Shown: positions 1 to 11,019, numbered from the stretch's first letter. The stretch is 64,000 bases of DNA from Pseudarthrobacter sp. NIBRBAC000502770 (GCF_006517815.1 NZ_CP041198.1:1550001-1614000); one strand, 5' to 3'. The notes: generated from the letters alone by a model not told the origin. Made by a program: numbers and translations.

Positions 1-2
1 TC

Positions 3-740
3 GCCGAGCTCGTCTCCCACGCCCCGCAGTCGATTCCCCGGCTGGCAGTGGTCATCGATGTCCGCAGCAAAGGCCTGTTTGCGGACATCCGGGCGGCGCT
101 GGGCGCCCTCGCAGCCAGCGGCGTCACTTTCCGCGTCCTGTTCCTCGACGCCAGCGACAACGTCCTGGTCCGGCGGTTCGAACAGGGCCGCCGGCCGCAC
201 CCCCTCCAGGGCGGCGGCCGGATCCTGGACGGCATCGCAGCCGAACGCGAGCTGCTGCAGGAACTGCGCGACAGCTCCGACGTCGTCCTCGATACCTCCA
301 ACTACAACGTCCACGGGCTGGCCACCGCCATCACGGAACTGTTCAGTGAAACCGGCCCGGTGGCGCTGCGGCTCAACGTCATGAGCTTTGGCTTCAAGTA
401 CGGGCTCCCGGTGGATGCGAACTATGTCGCCGACGTCAGGTTCATCCCCAACCCGCACTGGGTACCGCAGCTCCGTCCGCAGACGGGCCTGGACAAGGAT
501 GTCAGCGACTACGTCCTGGAGGCCGAGGGAGTCAAGAACTTCGTGGACCGCTACGTCCTCGCCCTGGAACCAGTCCTGGAGGGGTACCGCCGGGAGAACA
601 AGCACTACGCCACCATCGCCGTCGGCTGCACCGGCGGCAAGCACCGCTCCGTTGCTGTGGCAGTGGAACTTTCAAAGAAGCTCGCACAGTACCCGCGGGT
701 CACGGTGACTACCGCGCACCGGGATCTGGGCCGAGAGTAA
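3..740 (+). CDS. rapZ: RNase adapter protein RapZ, C-terminal part (5' end outside window)
   Basis: The reading frame is open from base 3, so the N-terminal Walker-A part lies upstream of the window. The visible 245 residues match the RapZ (YvcJ) family. In the middle is a stretch (bases about 120-250) with the P-loop-kinase-like pattern FLDASD...[11 protein letters not shown], and near the end is the diagnostic [11 protein letters not shown] motif (about bases 622-655). RapZ is a nucleotide-binding protein; in E. coli it controls GlmS through small RNAs, while its actinobacterial role is less clear. The stop codon overlaps the yvcK start by one base, so the two are translationally coupled in the conserved rapZ-yvcK-whiA order. 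Confidence 0.93.
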   Translation, partial: AELVSHAPQSIPRLAVVIDVRSKGLFADIRAALGALAASGVTFRVLFLDASDNVLVRRFEQGRRPHPLQGGGRILDGIAAERELLQELRDSSDVVLDTSNYNVHGLATAITELFSETGPVALRLNVMSFGFKYGLPVDANYVADVRFIPNPHWVPQLRPQTGLDKDVSDYVLEAEGVKNFVDRYVLALEPVLEGYRRENKHYATIAVGCTGGKHRSVAVAVELSKKLAQYPRVTVTTAHRDLGRE

Positions 741-1759
741 TGGCACTGTTCACCGGAGCCCTGCCCCTGGTGCCGCCGGCCGCTGGTAAGGGCTCGGGCC
801 AGCAGGACAAGGGTCCCAACGTCGTGGCCCTGGGTGGCGGGCACGGCCTGGCGGCCTCACTGTCGGCACTGCGCCTGCTCACCTCCGAGCTCACGGCTAT
901 CGTCACGGTAGCGGACGACGGCGGCTCGTCCGGGCGCCTGCGCGAAGAGTACGGCGTCCTCCCGCCGGGAGACCTGCGCATGGCTTTGTCCGCGCTCTGC
1001 GACGACACCGACTGGGGACGCACCTGGCGCGACGTCATGCAGCACCGGTTCCGCGCCGGGAAGGGCCCCGGCGGCTCCCTGGATGAGCACGCCATGGGCA
1101 ACCTGCTGATCGTTACGCTGTGGGAGCTGCTCGGTGACGCCGTCGCGGGGCTCAAATGGGCCGGTGCGCTGCTGGGCGCCCGTGGCCAGGTCCTGCCCAT
1201 GTCCACCGTCCCGCTGACCATCGAAGGCGACGTCAGGGTTACCGCCCCGGACGGCGGGACAGCCCTGCAGACCCTCCGCGGCCAGGCCCGCTGCGCAGTG
1301 GCCGGATCGCTGGAGGAGGTCCGGCTCCTGCCCCCCGCCGCGCCGGCCTGCCCTGAAGCCTTGACGGCAATCGAACTGGCGGACTGGGTGGTCCTGGGGC
1401 CGGGTTCCTGGTACACCTCCGTCCTGCCGCACCTGCTCCTGCCGGAGATGCGGCAGGCACTGTGCAGCACCCCCGCCAAACGCTGCCTCACCATGAACCT
1501 CGCCACGGACACCAAGGAAACCACCGGAATGACCGCGGCCGACCACCTCCACGTCCTCCGGCGCTACGCCCCTGAGTTCAGCGTGGACGTGGTCCTGGCC
1601 GATCCGGCGTCCGTGCCCGACCGGCAGGAGTTCGAGAAGGCCGCCGGCATGATCGGCGCGGAGGTTGTCTTGGGTAAAGTAGGGGCGTCGGGACGCCGCC
1701 CCGTCCACGAGCCGCTCAGGCTGGCCACGGCGTACCAGGACATTTTTGGGAACAGTTAG
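740..1759 (+). CDS. yvcK: YvcK/CofD-like family protein (gluconeogenesis factor)
   Basis: A 339-residue protein of the CofD/YvcK fold. The N-terminal nucleotide-binding glycine loop reads VVALGGGHGLAASL (about residues 28-41) and is followed by TVADDGGSSGRLR, the typical YvcK signature. Further on, GPGSWYTSVLPHLL is another family block. YvcK binds UDP-sugars and is needed for growth on gluconeogenic carbon sources and for correct cell-wall synthesis in Bacillus and mycobacteria. It sits between rapZ (1-nt overlap) and whiA (9-nt gap), the standard actinobacterial operon. The function in this organism is inferred from the family. Confidence 0.93.
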   Translation: MALFTGALPLVPPAAGKGSGQQDKGPNVVALGGGHGLAASLSALRLLTSELTAIVTVADDGGSSGRLREEYGVLPPGDLRMALSALCDDTDWGRTWRDVMQHRFRAGKGPGGSLDEHAMGNLLIVTLWELLGDAVAGLKWAGALLGARGQVLPMSTVPLTIEGDVRVTAPDGGTALQTLRGQARCAVAGSLEEVRLLPPAAPACPEALTAIELADWVVLGPGSWYTSVLPHLLLPEMRQALCSTPAKRCLTMNLATDTKETTGMTAADHLHVLRRYAPEFSVDVVLADPASVPDRQEFEKAAGMIGAEVVLGKVGASGRRPVHEPLRLATAYQDIFGNS

Positions 1760-1768
1760 GAAGGTGCC

Positions 1769-2749
1769 ATGGCACTGACAGCATCGGTCAAAGAAGAACT
1801 GTCCCGTTTGGACATCAAGAAGTCCTCAGTGCGCAAGGCTGAGGTTTCCGCAATGCTCCGGTTCGCCGGGGGGCTGCACATCATCTCCGGCAGGATCGTG
1901 ATCGAGGCGGAAGTGGACCTGGCGTCCACCGCGCGCCGGCTCCGCGCCGCCATCGCGGAAGTCTACGGACACCAGAGCGAGATCATCGTAGTGTCCGCCG
2001 GCGGACTCCGGCGCGCCAGCCGCTACGTAGTCCGCGTGGTCCGCGACGGCGAGGCGCTGGCTCGGCAGACCGGCCTTTTGGACGGACGGGGCCGCCCCGT
2101 GCGCGGGCTGCCATCCGCCGTCGTCAACGGTTCCGCCGCGGACGCCGAGGCCGTGTGGCGCGGGGCGTTCCTGGCGCATGGGTCACTTACCGAACCGGGC
2201 CGGTCGTCGTCGCTGGAGGTCACCTGCCCGGGACCGGAATCGGCACTGGCCCTGGTGGGGGCCGCCCGCCGGCTCGATATCCAGGCCAAGGCCCGTGAAG
2301 TCAGGGGAGTGGACCGCGTTGTGATCCGCGACGGCGACACCATCGCCGCCCTCCTGACCCGGATGGGCGCCCACGACGCCCTGATGGTGTGGGAGGAGCG
2401 CCGCATGCGCAAGGAGGTCCGGGCCACCGCCAACCGGCTCGCCAACTTTGACGACGCCAACCTCCGCCGCTCCGCGCAGGCAGCCGTCGCCGCCGGCGCA
2501 AGGGTCGAACGCGCCCTGGAAATCCTCGGCGACGACGTCCCCGACCACCTCAAGTACGCCGGTGAGCTGCGGGTGGCGCACAAGCAGGCAAGCCTTGACG
2601 AGCTGGGCCGGCTGGCCGACCCCGTGATGACCAAGGATGCGATCGCGGGCCGGATCCGCCGCCTGCTGGCCATGGCGGACAAGCGTGCACTTGACCTGGG
2701 CATTCCCGGAACGGACGCCAATGTGACGCCTGAAATGCTGGACGAGTAG
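1769..2749 (+). CDS. whiA: DNA-binding protein WhiA
   Basis: 326 residues, the usual WhiA length. The N-terminal two-thirds is the LAGLIDADG-homing-endonuclease-like domain that has lost nuclease function. The C-terminal part (about residues 265-312, from [15 protein letters not shown] to RIRRLLAMA) is the sigma-region-4-like helix-turn-helix. In Streptomyces, WhiA works with WhiB to switch on cell-division genes; in non-sporulating actinobacteria it is retained as a division/growth regulator. It is the third gene of rapZ-yvcK-whiA and has an AGGAAGG ribosome-binding site ahead of the ATG. Confidence 0.95.
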   Translation: MALTASVKEELSRLDIKKSSVRKAEVSAMLRFAGGLHIISGRIVIEAEVDLASTARRLRAAIAEVYGHQSEIIVVSAGGLRRASRYVVRVVRDGEALARQTGLLDGRGRPVRGLPSAVVNGSAADAEAVWRGAFLAHGSLTEPGRSSSLEVTCPGPESALALVGAARRLDIQAKAREVRGVDRVVIRDGDTIAALLTRMGAHDALMVWEERRMRKEVRATANRLANFDDANLRRSAQAAVAAGARVERALEILGDDVPDHLKYAGELRVAHKQASLDELGRLADPVMTKDAIAGRIRRLLAMADKRALDLGIPGTDANVTPEMLDE

Positions 2750-2773
2750 GCGCCCCATAGAATCAGAAATAAT

Positions 2774-2794
2774 TCCGGGCACCAGCTGCCCGGA
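2774..2794. terminator. Short hairpin after whiA, possible terminator
   Basis: An 8-bp inverted repeat (TCCGGGCA / TGCCCGGA) with a 5-nt loop lies 25 nt after the whiA stop and ahead of sodA. There is no T tract, so a terminator role is only a possibility. Confidence 0.35.
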
Positions 2795-2851
2795 TGCACA
2801 ATCCGAGAGTTACCAACCGGGCCTTCCTGGTCCACGATATTGGAGGATTTT

Positions 2852-3478
2852 GTGACCGAGTACGTATTGCCGGAACTCAGCTACGATTACGCCGCCCTCG
2901 AACCGCACATCTCTGCGCGGATCATGGAGCTGCACCACAGCAAGCACCACGCCACCTACGTGGCAGGCGCCAACAACGCACTGGCCCAGCTGGCCGAGGC
3001 ACGTGAAAAGGGCGACTTCGCCAACATCAACCGGCTCTCCAAGGACCTCGCGTTCCACACCGGCGGCCACATCAACCACTCGGTGTTCTGGAAGAACCTC
3101 TCCCCGGACGGCGGCGACAAGCCCGAGGGCGAACTGGCCGCCGCAATCGACGACGCCTTCGGCTCCTTCGATGCCTTCCGCGCGCAGTTCTCCGCGGCCG
3201 CCCTCGGCCTGCAGGGCTCGGGCTGGGGCTTCCTGGCCTACGAACCCATCGGCGGGAACCTGGTCATCGAGCAGCTCTACGACCAGCAGGGCAACGTGGC
3301 GCTCGGCACCACCCCGCTGCTGATGCTCGACATGTGGGAGCACGCTTTCTACCTGGACTACGTCAACGTCAAGGCCGACTACGTCAAGGCGTTCTGGAAC
3401 ATCGTCAACTGGGCGGACGTCGCCCAGCGCTTCGAGGCAGCGCGCGCCAACGCCACGGGCCTGATCACCCTCCCGTAG
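2852..3478 (+). CDS. sodA: Superoxide dismutase (Fe/Mn family)
   Basis: 208 residues from a GTG start preceded by GGAGG (2842-2846); an in-frame TTG at 2840 overlaps that site and is unlikely to be used. Converts superoxide to hydrogen peroxide and oxygen in the cytoplasm. Metal ligands are recognisable: His in MELHHSKHH near the N-terminus, His in [10 protein letters not shown] (about residues 74-83), and Asp plus His in the C-terminal block [13 protein letters not shown]. The sequence around [11 protein letters not shown] fits the Mn/Fe family; metal choice (Mn is usual in this group) cannot be decided by eye. It appears monocistronic, with a strong hairpin downstream. Confidence 0.97.
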   Translation: MTEYVLPELSYDYAALEPHISARIMELHHSKHHATYVAGANNALAQLAEAREKGDFANINRLSKDLAFHTGGHINHSVFWKNLSPDGGDKPEGELAAAIDDAFGSFDAFRAQFSAAALGLQGSGWGFLAYEPIGGNLVIEQLYDQQGNVALGTTPLLMLDMWEHAFYLDYVNVKADYVKAFWNIVNWADVAQRFEAARANATGLITLP

Positions 3479-3503
3479 TGACCGGCGTTATACACAGCTG
3501 TAA

Positions 3504-4748
<1,245 letters not shown>

Positions 4749-4758
4749 GGTTAGACAC

Positions 4759-5985
4759 ATGACATCACACACCCTCAACGAACTGATCGCTGAAGGTGTC
4801 CGCGGGCGGTACATTCTGGTTCGAAGTGACCTGAATGTGCCGCTCGACGGCTCTACAGTCACTGACGATGGCCGCATCAAGGCCTCGCTCCCAGTGCTGG
4901 CAAAGCTCACGGACGCCGGTGCCCGCGTGCTGGTAACAGCCCACCTCGGACGCCCCAAGGGCGCCCCGGAGGACAAATACTCCCTGCGCCCTGCAGTGGA
5001 CCGCCTCGCCGAACTTGCCGGCTTCAAGGCCACCCTGGCCGCCGACACCGTCGGTGACGCCGCCAAGGCAGCTGCGGCGTCCTTGCAGGACGGTGAAGCC
5101 CTTGTCCTCGAGAACGTCCGCTTCGACGCCCGCGAGACCAGCAAGGATGACGCTGAACGCGGTGCCTTCGCTGACGAGCTGGTGGCCCTCACCGGCAGCA
5201 ACGGCGCCTACGTGGACGACGCCTTCGGCGCCGTCCACCGCAAGCACGCGAGCGTCTACGACGTCGCCACGCGGCTCCCGTCGTACCAGGGCGACCTGGT
5301 GCACACCGAGGTGGAGGTCCTGCGGAAGCTGACCGCCGACACCCAGCGTCCCTACGTGGTGGTTCTGGGCGGTTCCAAGGTCTCGGACAAGCTTGCAGTG
5401 ATCGACAACCTGATCGGCAAGGCTGACACCATCCTGGTGGGCGGCGGCATGCTCTTCACATTCCTGGCGGCAGCCGGTCACAAGGTTGGCTCAAGCCTCC
5501 TTGAGGAAGACCAGATCCCTGTCGTCAAGGACTACCTGAAGCGCGCGGCTGACGCCGGAACCGAATTCGTGGTTCCCACGGACGTGGTGGTAGCGGAGAA
5601 GTTCGCTGCCGACGCCGCGCATGAGACAGTGCCTGCCGACGCCATCGAGGGCAGCACCTTTGGTGCCCAGGGCATCGGCCTGGACATTGGACCGGATACC
5701 GCTGCGGCCTTCGCCGAGCGGATCAAGGGAGCCCGTACGGTCTTCTGGAACGGCCCGATGGGTGTCTTTGAATTCGAGGCGTTCTCTGCAGGCACCCGTG
5801 CCATCGCGCAGGCCCTGACGGAAACCGACGGATTCACAGTGGTGGGCGGCGGCGATTCGGCTGCCGCAGTCCGCACCCTGGGATTCAGCGATGACCAGTT
5901 CGGACACATTTCCACCGGTGGCGGCGCCAGCCTGGAATACCTCGAAGGCAAGGAACTCCCCGGCCTCAGCGTCCTGGACCGGTAG
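4759..5985 (+). CDS. pgk: Phosphoglycerate kinase
   Basis: 408 residues from ATG 4759; the family start motif [11 protein letters not shown] follows about 18 residues in, so upstream in-frame starts inside gap are rejected. Transfers phosphate from 1,3-bisphosphoglycerate to ADP. Visible motifs are the substrate-binding RSDLNVP and TAHLGRPKG, the hinge region [11 protein letters not shown], and the C-terminal nucleotide loop GGGDSAAAV. It is co-transcribed with gap upstream. A strong hairpin (6029-6061) separates it from tpiA. Confidence 0.97.
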   Translation: MTSHTLNELIAEGVRGRYILVRSDLNVPLDGSTVTDDGRIKASLPVLAKLTDAGARVLVTAHLGRPKGAPEDKYSLRPAVDRLAELAGFKATLAADTVGDAAKAAAASLQDGEALVLENVRFDARETSKDDAERGAFADELVALTGSNGAYVDDAFGAVHRKHASVYDVATRLPSYQGDLVHTEVEVLRKLTADTQRPYVVVLGGSKVSDKLAVIDNLIGKADTILVGGGMLFTFLAAAGHKVGSSLLEEDQIPVVKDYLKRAADAGTEFVVPTDVVVAEKFAADAAHETVPADAIEGSTFGAQGIGLDIGPDTAAAFAERIKGARTVFWNGPMGVFEFEAFSAGTRAIAQALTETDGFTVVGGGDSAAAVRTLGFSDDQFGHISTGGGASLEYLEGKELPGLSVLDR

Positions 5986-6028
5986 AACCACCGCTGCTGT
6001 CCCGCAGTACCGGACTTCGCAGTCCTCC

Positions 6029-6061
6029 GGCCGGCAGGTTGCCCGCGGCAGCCTGCCGGCC
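6029..6061. repeat. Intercistronic hairpin between pgk and tpiA
   Basis: A 15-bp stem (GGCCGGCAGGTTGCC / GGCAGCCTGCCGGCC, one G-T wobble) with a 3-nt loop occupies the 106-nt gap between pgk and tpiA. There is no T tract. It could be a partial terminator or an mRNA processing/stability element that sets different levels for the upstream and downstream genes. Confidence 0.6.
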
Positions 6062-6091
6062 GAACACATATCAAGAACTTTTGGAGATCAC

Positions 6092-6907
6092 GTGACTACG
6101 TCAACGAACGGCGCCTTCGACCGCAAGCCCTTCATTGCGGGCAACTGGAAAATGAACATGGACCACGTGCAGGGCATCACCCTGCTGCAGAAGCTGGCCT
6201 GGACGCTGTCCGACGCCAAGCACGACTACAGCCGCGTTGAGGTTGCGGTCTTCCCGCCGTTCACCGACCTCCGCGGCGTCCAGACCCTGGTCCAGGGCGA
6301 CGACCTGGAGATCGCCTACGGTGGGCAGGACCTGTCGCAATTCGATTCGGGGGCGTACACCGGCGACATTTCCGGGCAGTTCCTGAACAAGCTGGGATGC
6401 CAGTACGTCCTGGTGGGCCACAGCGAACGCCGCACCATCCACAACGAGTCAGACGACGTCCTCAACGCCAAGGTCAAGGCGGCCTTCAAGCACGGCGTTA
6501 CCCCTGTCCTCTGCGTCGGCGAGGGACTGGAAATCCGCCAGGCCGGGACCCACGTTGAGCACACGCTGCAGCAACTCCGCGCCGGCGTGGCCGGGCTCAC
6601 CAACGAGCAGGCCGCTGAACTGGTGGTAGCCTACGAACCCGTTTGGGCCATCGGCACCGGCGAAGTGGCAGGACCGGAGGACGCCCAGGAAATGTGCGAC
6701 GCCATCCGCGCCGAGCTGGAAAAGCTGTTCGGCGCTGACGTGGCGGCCAAGACGCGCCTGCTCTACGGTGGTTCGGTCAAGGCCAACAATGCTGCCGCCA
6801 TCCTGCAGGAGCGTGACGTGGACGGCGTCCTGGTGGGCGGTGCCAGCCTTGACCCCGCCGAGTTTGCTAATATTGTCAGGTTCGAGAGCCACTTGGTGAC
6901 GGACTAG
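6092..6907 (+). CDS. tpiA: Triosephosphate isomerase
   Basis: 271 residues from GTG 6092, with TTGGAGA just upstream. Interconverts dihydroxyacetone phosphate and glyceraldehyde-3-phosphate. Catalytic residues are in place: K20 in GNWKMN, H110 in VGHSERR and E182 in [11 protein letters not shown]. The phosphate loop [10 protein letters not shown] and the C-terminal VGGASLDP are also present. It is the third gene of the glycolytic operon and is followed 48 nt later by secG, a common actinobacterial arrangement. Confidence 0.97.
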   Translation: MTTSTNGAFDRKPFIAGNWKMNMDHVQGITLLQKLAWTLSDAKHDYSRVEVAVFPPFTDLRGVQTLVQGDDLEIAYGGQDLSQFDSGAYTGDISGQFLNKLGCQYVLVGHSERRTIHNESDDVLNAKVKAAFKHGVTPVLCVGEGLEIRQAGTHVEHTLQQLRAGVAGLTNEQAAELVVAYEPVWAIGTGEVAGPEDAQEMCDAIRAELEKLFGADVAAKTRLLYGGSVKANNAAAILQERDVDGVLVGGASLDPAEFANIVRFESHLVTD

Positions 6908-6955
6908 CCTGCCACCGGTACACCCTCCCGCAATTCCAACTTCCGAAAGGCCGTC

Positions 6956-7213
6956 GTGGACGTTCTTCATGTCATTCTGCAGATCCTCCTGGGGATCACC
7001 AGCCTCCTGCTGACGCTGCTGATCCTCCTGCACAAGGGACGCGGCGGCGGGCTGTCCGACATGTTCGGTGGCGGCATGAGTTCAGGGCTCAGCTCTTCGG
7101 GCGTGGCAGAACGCAACCTGAACCGCTTCACCATCGTCCTGGGCGTCACCTGGGGCATAGTAATCATCGCACTCGGCCTGATCATGCGGTTCAGCGGTAC
7201 TGCTGACTCGTAA
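6956..7213 (+). CDS. secG: Preprotein translocase subunit SecG
   Basis: 85 residues from a GTG start with a GAAAGG ribosome-binding site. Two hydrophobic segments (about residues 3-24 and 55-77) flank a Gly-rich cytoplasmic loop, GRGGGLSDMFGGGMSSG, which is the SecG signature. It is a small membrane subunit of the SecYEG channel that speeds up protein export. Its place directly after tpiA is conserved in actinobacteria. A T-rich terminator follows. Confidence 0.95.
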   Translation: MDVLHVILQILLGITSLLLTLLILLHKGRGGGLSDMFGGGMSSGLSSSGVAERNLNRFTIVLGVTWGIVIIALGLIMRFSGTADS

Positions 7214-7266
7214 CGAATTCGCTGAATAGGGTCCAGTGGCACTCCCGCCACGCGGCCCCTGCCCCT

Positions 7267-7306
7267 AAACTGTGGCTGTCGGTTCACCCGGCAGCCACAG
7301 TTTTTT
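7267..7306 (+). terminator. Rho-independent terminator after secG
   Basis: A 14-bp stem (7269-7282 with 7288-7301, ACTGTGGCTG against CAGCCACAGT at its base) and a 5-nt loop are followed by a run of Ts (7301-7306). It ends the gap-pgk-tpiA-secG unit and is one of the few terminators in the window with a real T tract. Confidence 0.85.
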
Positions 7307-7353
7307 GGTTTAAGCTGCCGGGCTCCAGTCACGGGTTCGAGGGAGGCGTTTCC

Positions 7354-7746
7354 ATGGTCCATCCGTCATCAGGCTTTCGGGGCACCCGGGCCGGGGTGGT
7401 TGCAGGCTCCGGTTCGAGCCTGCAGTCCAACGACTCGTCCCCGGGGTCCCTCCCGCGGATCCGGGTGTCCTACTGGTGTGCCAAGGGCCATGAGACCCAG
7501 CCGGTGTTCCTGAAGATGCCGGAGGAGCAGATTCCGCGCATCTGGGACTGCCGGCGCTGCGGCGCGCCCGCGTCCAGGGACGGCCAGGCGGTAGCGGACG
7601 ATCCGTTTGAGGACGGCTATAAGAGCCATCTTGAGTACGTTAAAGAACGGCGCTCCGGCCAGGACGCCGAGGACGTCCTGGCCGGAGCGCTGGAGAAGCT
7701 ACGCGCCCGCGGCGTCCTTCCGGACCAATTGCTCGGGGACACGTGA
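7354..7746 (+). CDS. rbpA: RNA polymerase-binding protein RbpA
   Basis: 130 residues with GAGGGAGG (from 7338) before the ATG. The protein has a flexible N-terminus (GFRGTRAGVVAGS), a core zinc-ribbon-like part with CAKGHE and CRRCG (about residues 48-75), and a C-terminal basic linker plus sigma-interacting helix (HLEYVKERRSGQDAE). RbpA is an actinobacteria-specific factor that binds RNA polymerase and the primary sigma factor to stabilise open complexes. Its last 48 bases overlap the 3' end of the convergent pgl gene. The RbpA family has paralogues, so whether this is the main copy is unknown. Confidence 0.88.
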   Translation: MVHPSSGFRGTRAGVVAGSGSSLQSNDSSPGSLPRIRVSYWCAKGHETQPVFLKMPEEQIPRIWDCRRCGAPASRDGQAVADDPFEDGYKSHLEYVKERRSGQDAEDVLAGALEKLRARGVLPDQLLGDT

Positions 7747-8517
7747 CGCCGCGTTTTCGTCGATAAGCCACAATGTGCGGGACGTTCCGCGGGGCCCGGA
7801 CGCGGGCACCTGCACCGGATTTGCCCCGGCCAGGGCGAGTCCCACGGCTCCTGCCTTGTCCTCGCCGGCCACAACCATCCAGACCTCCGCTGCCGTGTTG
7901 ATGGCAGGCAGGGTCAGGGAGATGCGCAGCGGGGGCGGCTTGGGCGAATTCCGCACACCCACCACTGTGCGCTCCTTCTCGCGGACTCCGGCCTGCTCCG
8001 GGAACAGCGAAGCAATGTGGGCGTCAGGGCCCACACCCAGCAGGACGACGTCCAGGCGGGGGAGTGCGGATGGCTCCTCGGGCCTGTCGTCGGACATGTC
8101 GGCTGCGTGCTCCGCTGCTGCGGCATCGCGAAGCTGGCGCGCATAGTCCTCAGCCGCTTCCTCCGGCGTGCCGAACTCATCGGACGAACCCGGCGAGTGG
8201 ACCCGTTCCGGGTCCACTGGAATGTGCGAGAGCAATGCGTCGAAGGCCTGCTTGGTATTCCGCTCCGGATCCGCGGAACCGACGAAGCGTTCGTCACCCC
8301 ACCAGAAGTTGACCTTGGACCAGTCGACGGCGGGCGCTGCCGGGGAGTCCGCGACAGCTTTCAACGTGCCGATTCCCACGGTTCCCCCGGTGAGCACCAC
8401 CGTGGCTTCGCCGTACTTGTCCTGGACATCAACGAGCTTGGTGATCAGGCGTGCCGCTATGGCGGCCATGAGGACGGACGAATCAGGATGGATACTTACT
8501 CGTGGGTCAACGCTCAC
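7699..8517 (-). CDS. pgl: 6-phosphogluconolactonase
   Basis: 272 residues from a GTG start with a strong TAAGGAGCG upstream. Hydrolyses 6-phosphogluconolactone to 6-phosphogluconate in the oxidative pentose phosphate pathway. DevB/SOL-family motifs are visible: VVLTGGTVGIGTL, FWWGDERFV and VVLLGVGPDAHIASLFP. It is the last gene of the minus-strand operon tkt-tal-pgi-zwf-opcA-pgl; its start overlaps the opcA end by 11 nt. Its 3' end runs 48 nt into the convergent rbpA gene. Confidence 0.95.
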   Translation of the reverse strand: MSVDPRVSIHPDSSVLMAAIAARLITKLVDVQDKYGEATVVLTGGTVGIGTLKAVADSPAAPAVDWSKVNFWWGDERFVGSADPERNTKQAFDALLSHIPVDPERVHSPGSSDEFGTPEEAAEDYARQLRDAAAAEHAADMSDDRPEEPSALPRLDVVLLGVGPDAHIASLFPEQAGVREKERTVVGVRNSPKPPPLRISLTLPAINTAAEVWMVVAGEDKAGAVGLALAGANPVQVPASGPRGTSRTLWLIDENAASRVPEQLVRKDAAGA

Positions 8518-9448
8518 TGGGTCGGACGCTCCTTAGATTGGTACGTGGCAGTCCAATAGTAATCACTTCGCCAAATACTTCGTCGGGGTCCAGGCGGCGG
8601 AGTTCTTCGGCGAGGCAGTCGCGGAGGCTGCGGCGCGGGAGCGAGATCCGTTGGGCGGGTTGGCCCGGCTGGGTGAGTTCGGCGATGGAAAGTCCCGGGC
8701 GGAACAGCTGGACGTCACCGCCGGGACGGCTGAGGCGGACACGGCGGATGCCCGTCCCGGCCGGGTCCGCGACGATGGTCACCGGGGCGTCCAGGGTCAG
8801 GGTGAGCCAGGCCGCCAGCAGGATGGTGGAGGGTGAGTCCGAAGCGCCTTCGACTGCTACCGCGGTCACCGGCGAAGAGTCCACTTCGTCGAGGGCAGCT
8901 GCGAGCTGGATGCGCCAGTTGGTCAGGCGGGTCCAGGCGAGGTCGGTGTCCCCGGCCTTGTAGGTTTGGTGGATCCGCTCCAGGGCAGCCTGCGGGTCGG
9001 GTTCGTTCGCCGAATCGGTGATGCGGCGGTGCGCGATCGCGCCGATGGATGTTTCGCAGGCGTTCTCGGGGGCGCCGTGCGGCCACCAGGCCACAATCGG
9101 AGCGTCCGGGAGCAGCAGCGCTGCGACCAGCGACTCACTTTCGTGGGCGAGCTGTCCGTACCCGCGCAGCACGATGACCTCGGACGCGCCGGCGTCCCCG
9201 CCGACCCTGATCTGTGCGTCGAGCCGGTCCTGGGCGTCCTTCCCGGCGTCGGCGAGCACGATGATCCGGCAGGGGTGTTCCCGGGACGCGTCGTTGGCGG
9301 CCTCGATCGCTTCTTCCTCCAGCCCGGACTTGGTCACCACAACGAGGGTCAGGACCCTGCCCAAGGCGATCACCCCGCCCTGCTCGCGCAGGGACATGAG
9401 CTTCTTGGAAACCTTCGAGGTGGTGGTATCTGGCAGGTTTACGATCAT
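8507..9448 (-). CDS. opcA: Glucose-6-phosphate dehydrogenase assembly protein OpcA
   Basis: 313 residues. OpcA is required for activity or redox/allosteric control of glucose-6-phosphate dehydrogenase in cyanobacteria and actinobacteria. It begins MIVNLPDTTTSKVSKKL and contains the family blocks PDAPIVAWWPHGAPE (about residues 113-127) and DLAWTRLTNWR. Its ATG overlaps the zwf stop codon (ATGA), so the enzyme and its assembly factor are translationally coupled, which fits the family role. Confidence 0.95.
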   Translation of the reverse strand: MIVNLPDTTTSKVSKKLMSLREQGGVIALGRVLTLVVVTKSGLEEEAIEAANDASREHPCRIIVLADAGKDAQDRLDAQIRVGGDAGASEVIVLRGYGQLAHESESLVAALLLPDAPIVAWWPHGAPENACETSIGAIAHRRITDSANEPDPQAALERIHQTYKAGDTDLAWTRLTNWRIQLAAALDEVDSSPVTAVAVEGASDSPSTILLAAWLTLTLDAPVTIVADPAGTGIRRVRLSRPGGDVQLFRPGLSIAELTQPGQPAQRISLPRRSLRDCLAEELRRLDPDEVFGEVITIGLPRTNLRSVRPSER

Positions 9449-11004
9449 GGCCTTCTCCAGGTTCGTCCGTCACGGGCCAGCAACTCATCCGCGCTGGCCG
9501 GGCCCCAGGAGCCGGGGGCGTAGGGTTCGGGCTGTTCGGACAGTGATGCCCAGTATTCCTCGAACGGGTCGAGGATCTTCCAGGACAGCTCCACTTCCTC
9601 GTGCCGGGGGAACAGCGGCGGCTCACCCAGCAGCACGTCCAGGATCAGCCGCTCGTACGCCTCAGGGGAGGATTCGGTGAACGAGTGCCCGTACCCGAAG
9701 TCCATGGTCACATCCCGGACTTCCATCTGCGTGCCGGGGACCTTGGACCCAAACCGGATCGTCACGCCCTCATCGGGCTGGACCCGGATGACTACAGCGT
9801 TCTGCCCGAAATCGTCCTCACCGTGATCTGTGAACAGCAGGTTTGGTGCGCGCTTGAACACCACCGCGATCTCGGTGACCCGCCGGCCCAGGCGCTTGCC
9901 GGCCCGCAGGTAGAACGGTACCCCGGACCAGCGGCGGGTGTGGATGTCCACCCGCACCGCGGCATAGGTTTCCGTGGTCGAATCGGCGGGAATGCCTTCT
10001 TCTTCCAGGTAGCCCAGGACCTGCTCGCCGCCCTGCCAGCCGCCCGTGAACTGGCCCCGCGCCGAATGTGTCGACAAATCCTCCGGAAGCTTTACCGCTG
10101 CAAGGACTTTTTCCTTCTCCGCCCGCAGGTCATCTGCGTTGAACGAGATCGGTTCCTCCATCGCGGTCAGCGCAAGCAGCTGCAGCAGGTGGTTCTGGAT
10201 CACGTCCCGTGCCGCACCGACACCGTCGTAGTAGCCCGCCCGGCCACCGGTGCCGATGTCCTCGGCCATGGTGATCTGGACATGGTCCACGTAGTTCGCG
10301 TTCCACAACGGCTCGAACAACTGGTTTGCGAACCGCAACGCCAGGATGTTCTGCACCGTTTCCTTGCCCAGGTAATGGTCAATCCGGAACACCGCATCCG
10401 GCGGGAACACCGATTCAACAATGTCATTGAGCTGCCGGGCCGATTCCAGGTCGTGGCCGAACGGCTTCTCAATCACCACCCGGCGCCATTTGTCCCCGTC
10501 GGCCTGCGCGAGGCCGTGCTTGGACAGCTGACGGCAGACCTGCTCGAACGCCTTCGGCGGGATCGACAGGTAAAACGCGTGGTTCCCCCGGGTGCCCCGG
10601 ACATCGTCGAGTTCCTTGATCGTTTCGCCGAGCCGCTCAAAGGCCGCGTCGTCGTCGAACTCGCCCTGGACAAACCTGATGCCCTCGGAGAGCTGATTCC
10701 ACACTGCCTCGTCAAACGGGGTCCGGGCGTGTGCCTGCACCGAGGCCTTCACCTCCGCGGCGAAATCCTCCTTGTCCCACTCCCGGCGGGCGAAACCCAC
10801 CAAGGCGAAACTGGGCGGCAACAGGCCACGGTTGGCGAGGTCGTAGACCGCAGGCATGAGCTTCTTGCGGGCAAGATCGCCCGTGACCCCGAAAAGAACC
10901 AACGAGGACGGACCGGCGATCCGGTTCAAACGGCGGTCGCGCGGATCGCGCAGCGGATTACGCCCGCGGCCCGTGCCTTTCCGGCCGTATTCAGTTTCTG
11001 GCAT
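9445..11004 (-). CDS. zwf: Glucose-6-phosphate 1-dehydrogenase
   Basis: 519 residues, typical length. Oxidises glucose-6-phosphate to 6-phosphogluconolactone, giving NADPH. The coenzyme loop is LFGVTGDLARKKL near residue 38, the catalytic block is RIDHYLGKE, and substrate-binding YLRAGKRL is also present. It lies 15 nt downstream of pgi and overlaps opcA by 4 nt. A very long open frame on the opposite strand (9601-12138) runs across this gene and pgi, but is a composition artefact. Confidence 0.97.
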   Translation of the reverse strand: MPETEYGRKGTGRGRNPLRDPRDRRLNRIAGPSSLVLFGVTGDLARKKLMPAVYDLANRGLLPPSFALVGFARREWDKEDFAAEVKASVQAHARTPFDEAVWNQLSEGIRFVQGEFDDDAAFERLGETIKELDDVRGTRGNHAFYLSIPPKAFEQVCRQLSKHGLAQADGDKWRRVVIEKPFGHDLESARQLNDIVESVFPPDAVFRIDHYLGKETVQNILALRFANQLFEPLWNANYVDHVQITMAEDIGTGGRAGYYDGVGAARDVIQNHLLQLLALTAMEEPISFNADDLRAEKEKVLAAVKLPEDLSTHSARGQFTGGWQGGEQVLGYLEEEGIPADSTTETYAAVRVDIHTRRWSGVPFYLRAGKRLGRRVTEIAVVFKRAPNLLFTDHGEDDFGQNAVVIRVQPDEGVTIRFGSKVPGTQMEVRDVTMDFGYGHSFTESSPEAYERLILDVLLGEPPLFPRHEEVELSWKILDPFEEYWASLSEQPEPYAPGSWGPASADELLARDGRTWRRP

Positions 11005-11019
11005 GGTTGCTTTTGTGCC

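Noticed and set aside
7321..7350. GGGTTCGAGG before rbpA looks like a tRNA T-loop
   Set aside because: No matching acceptor, D-arm or anticodon stem around it.
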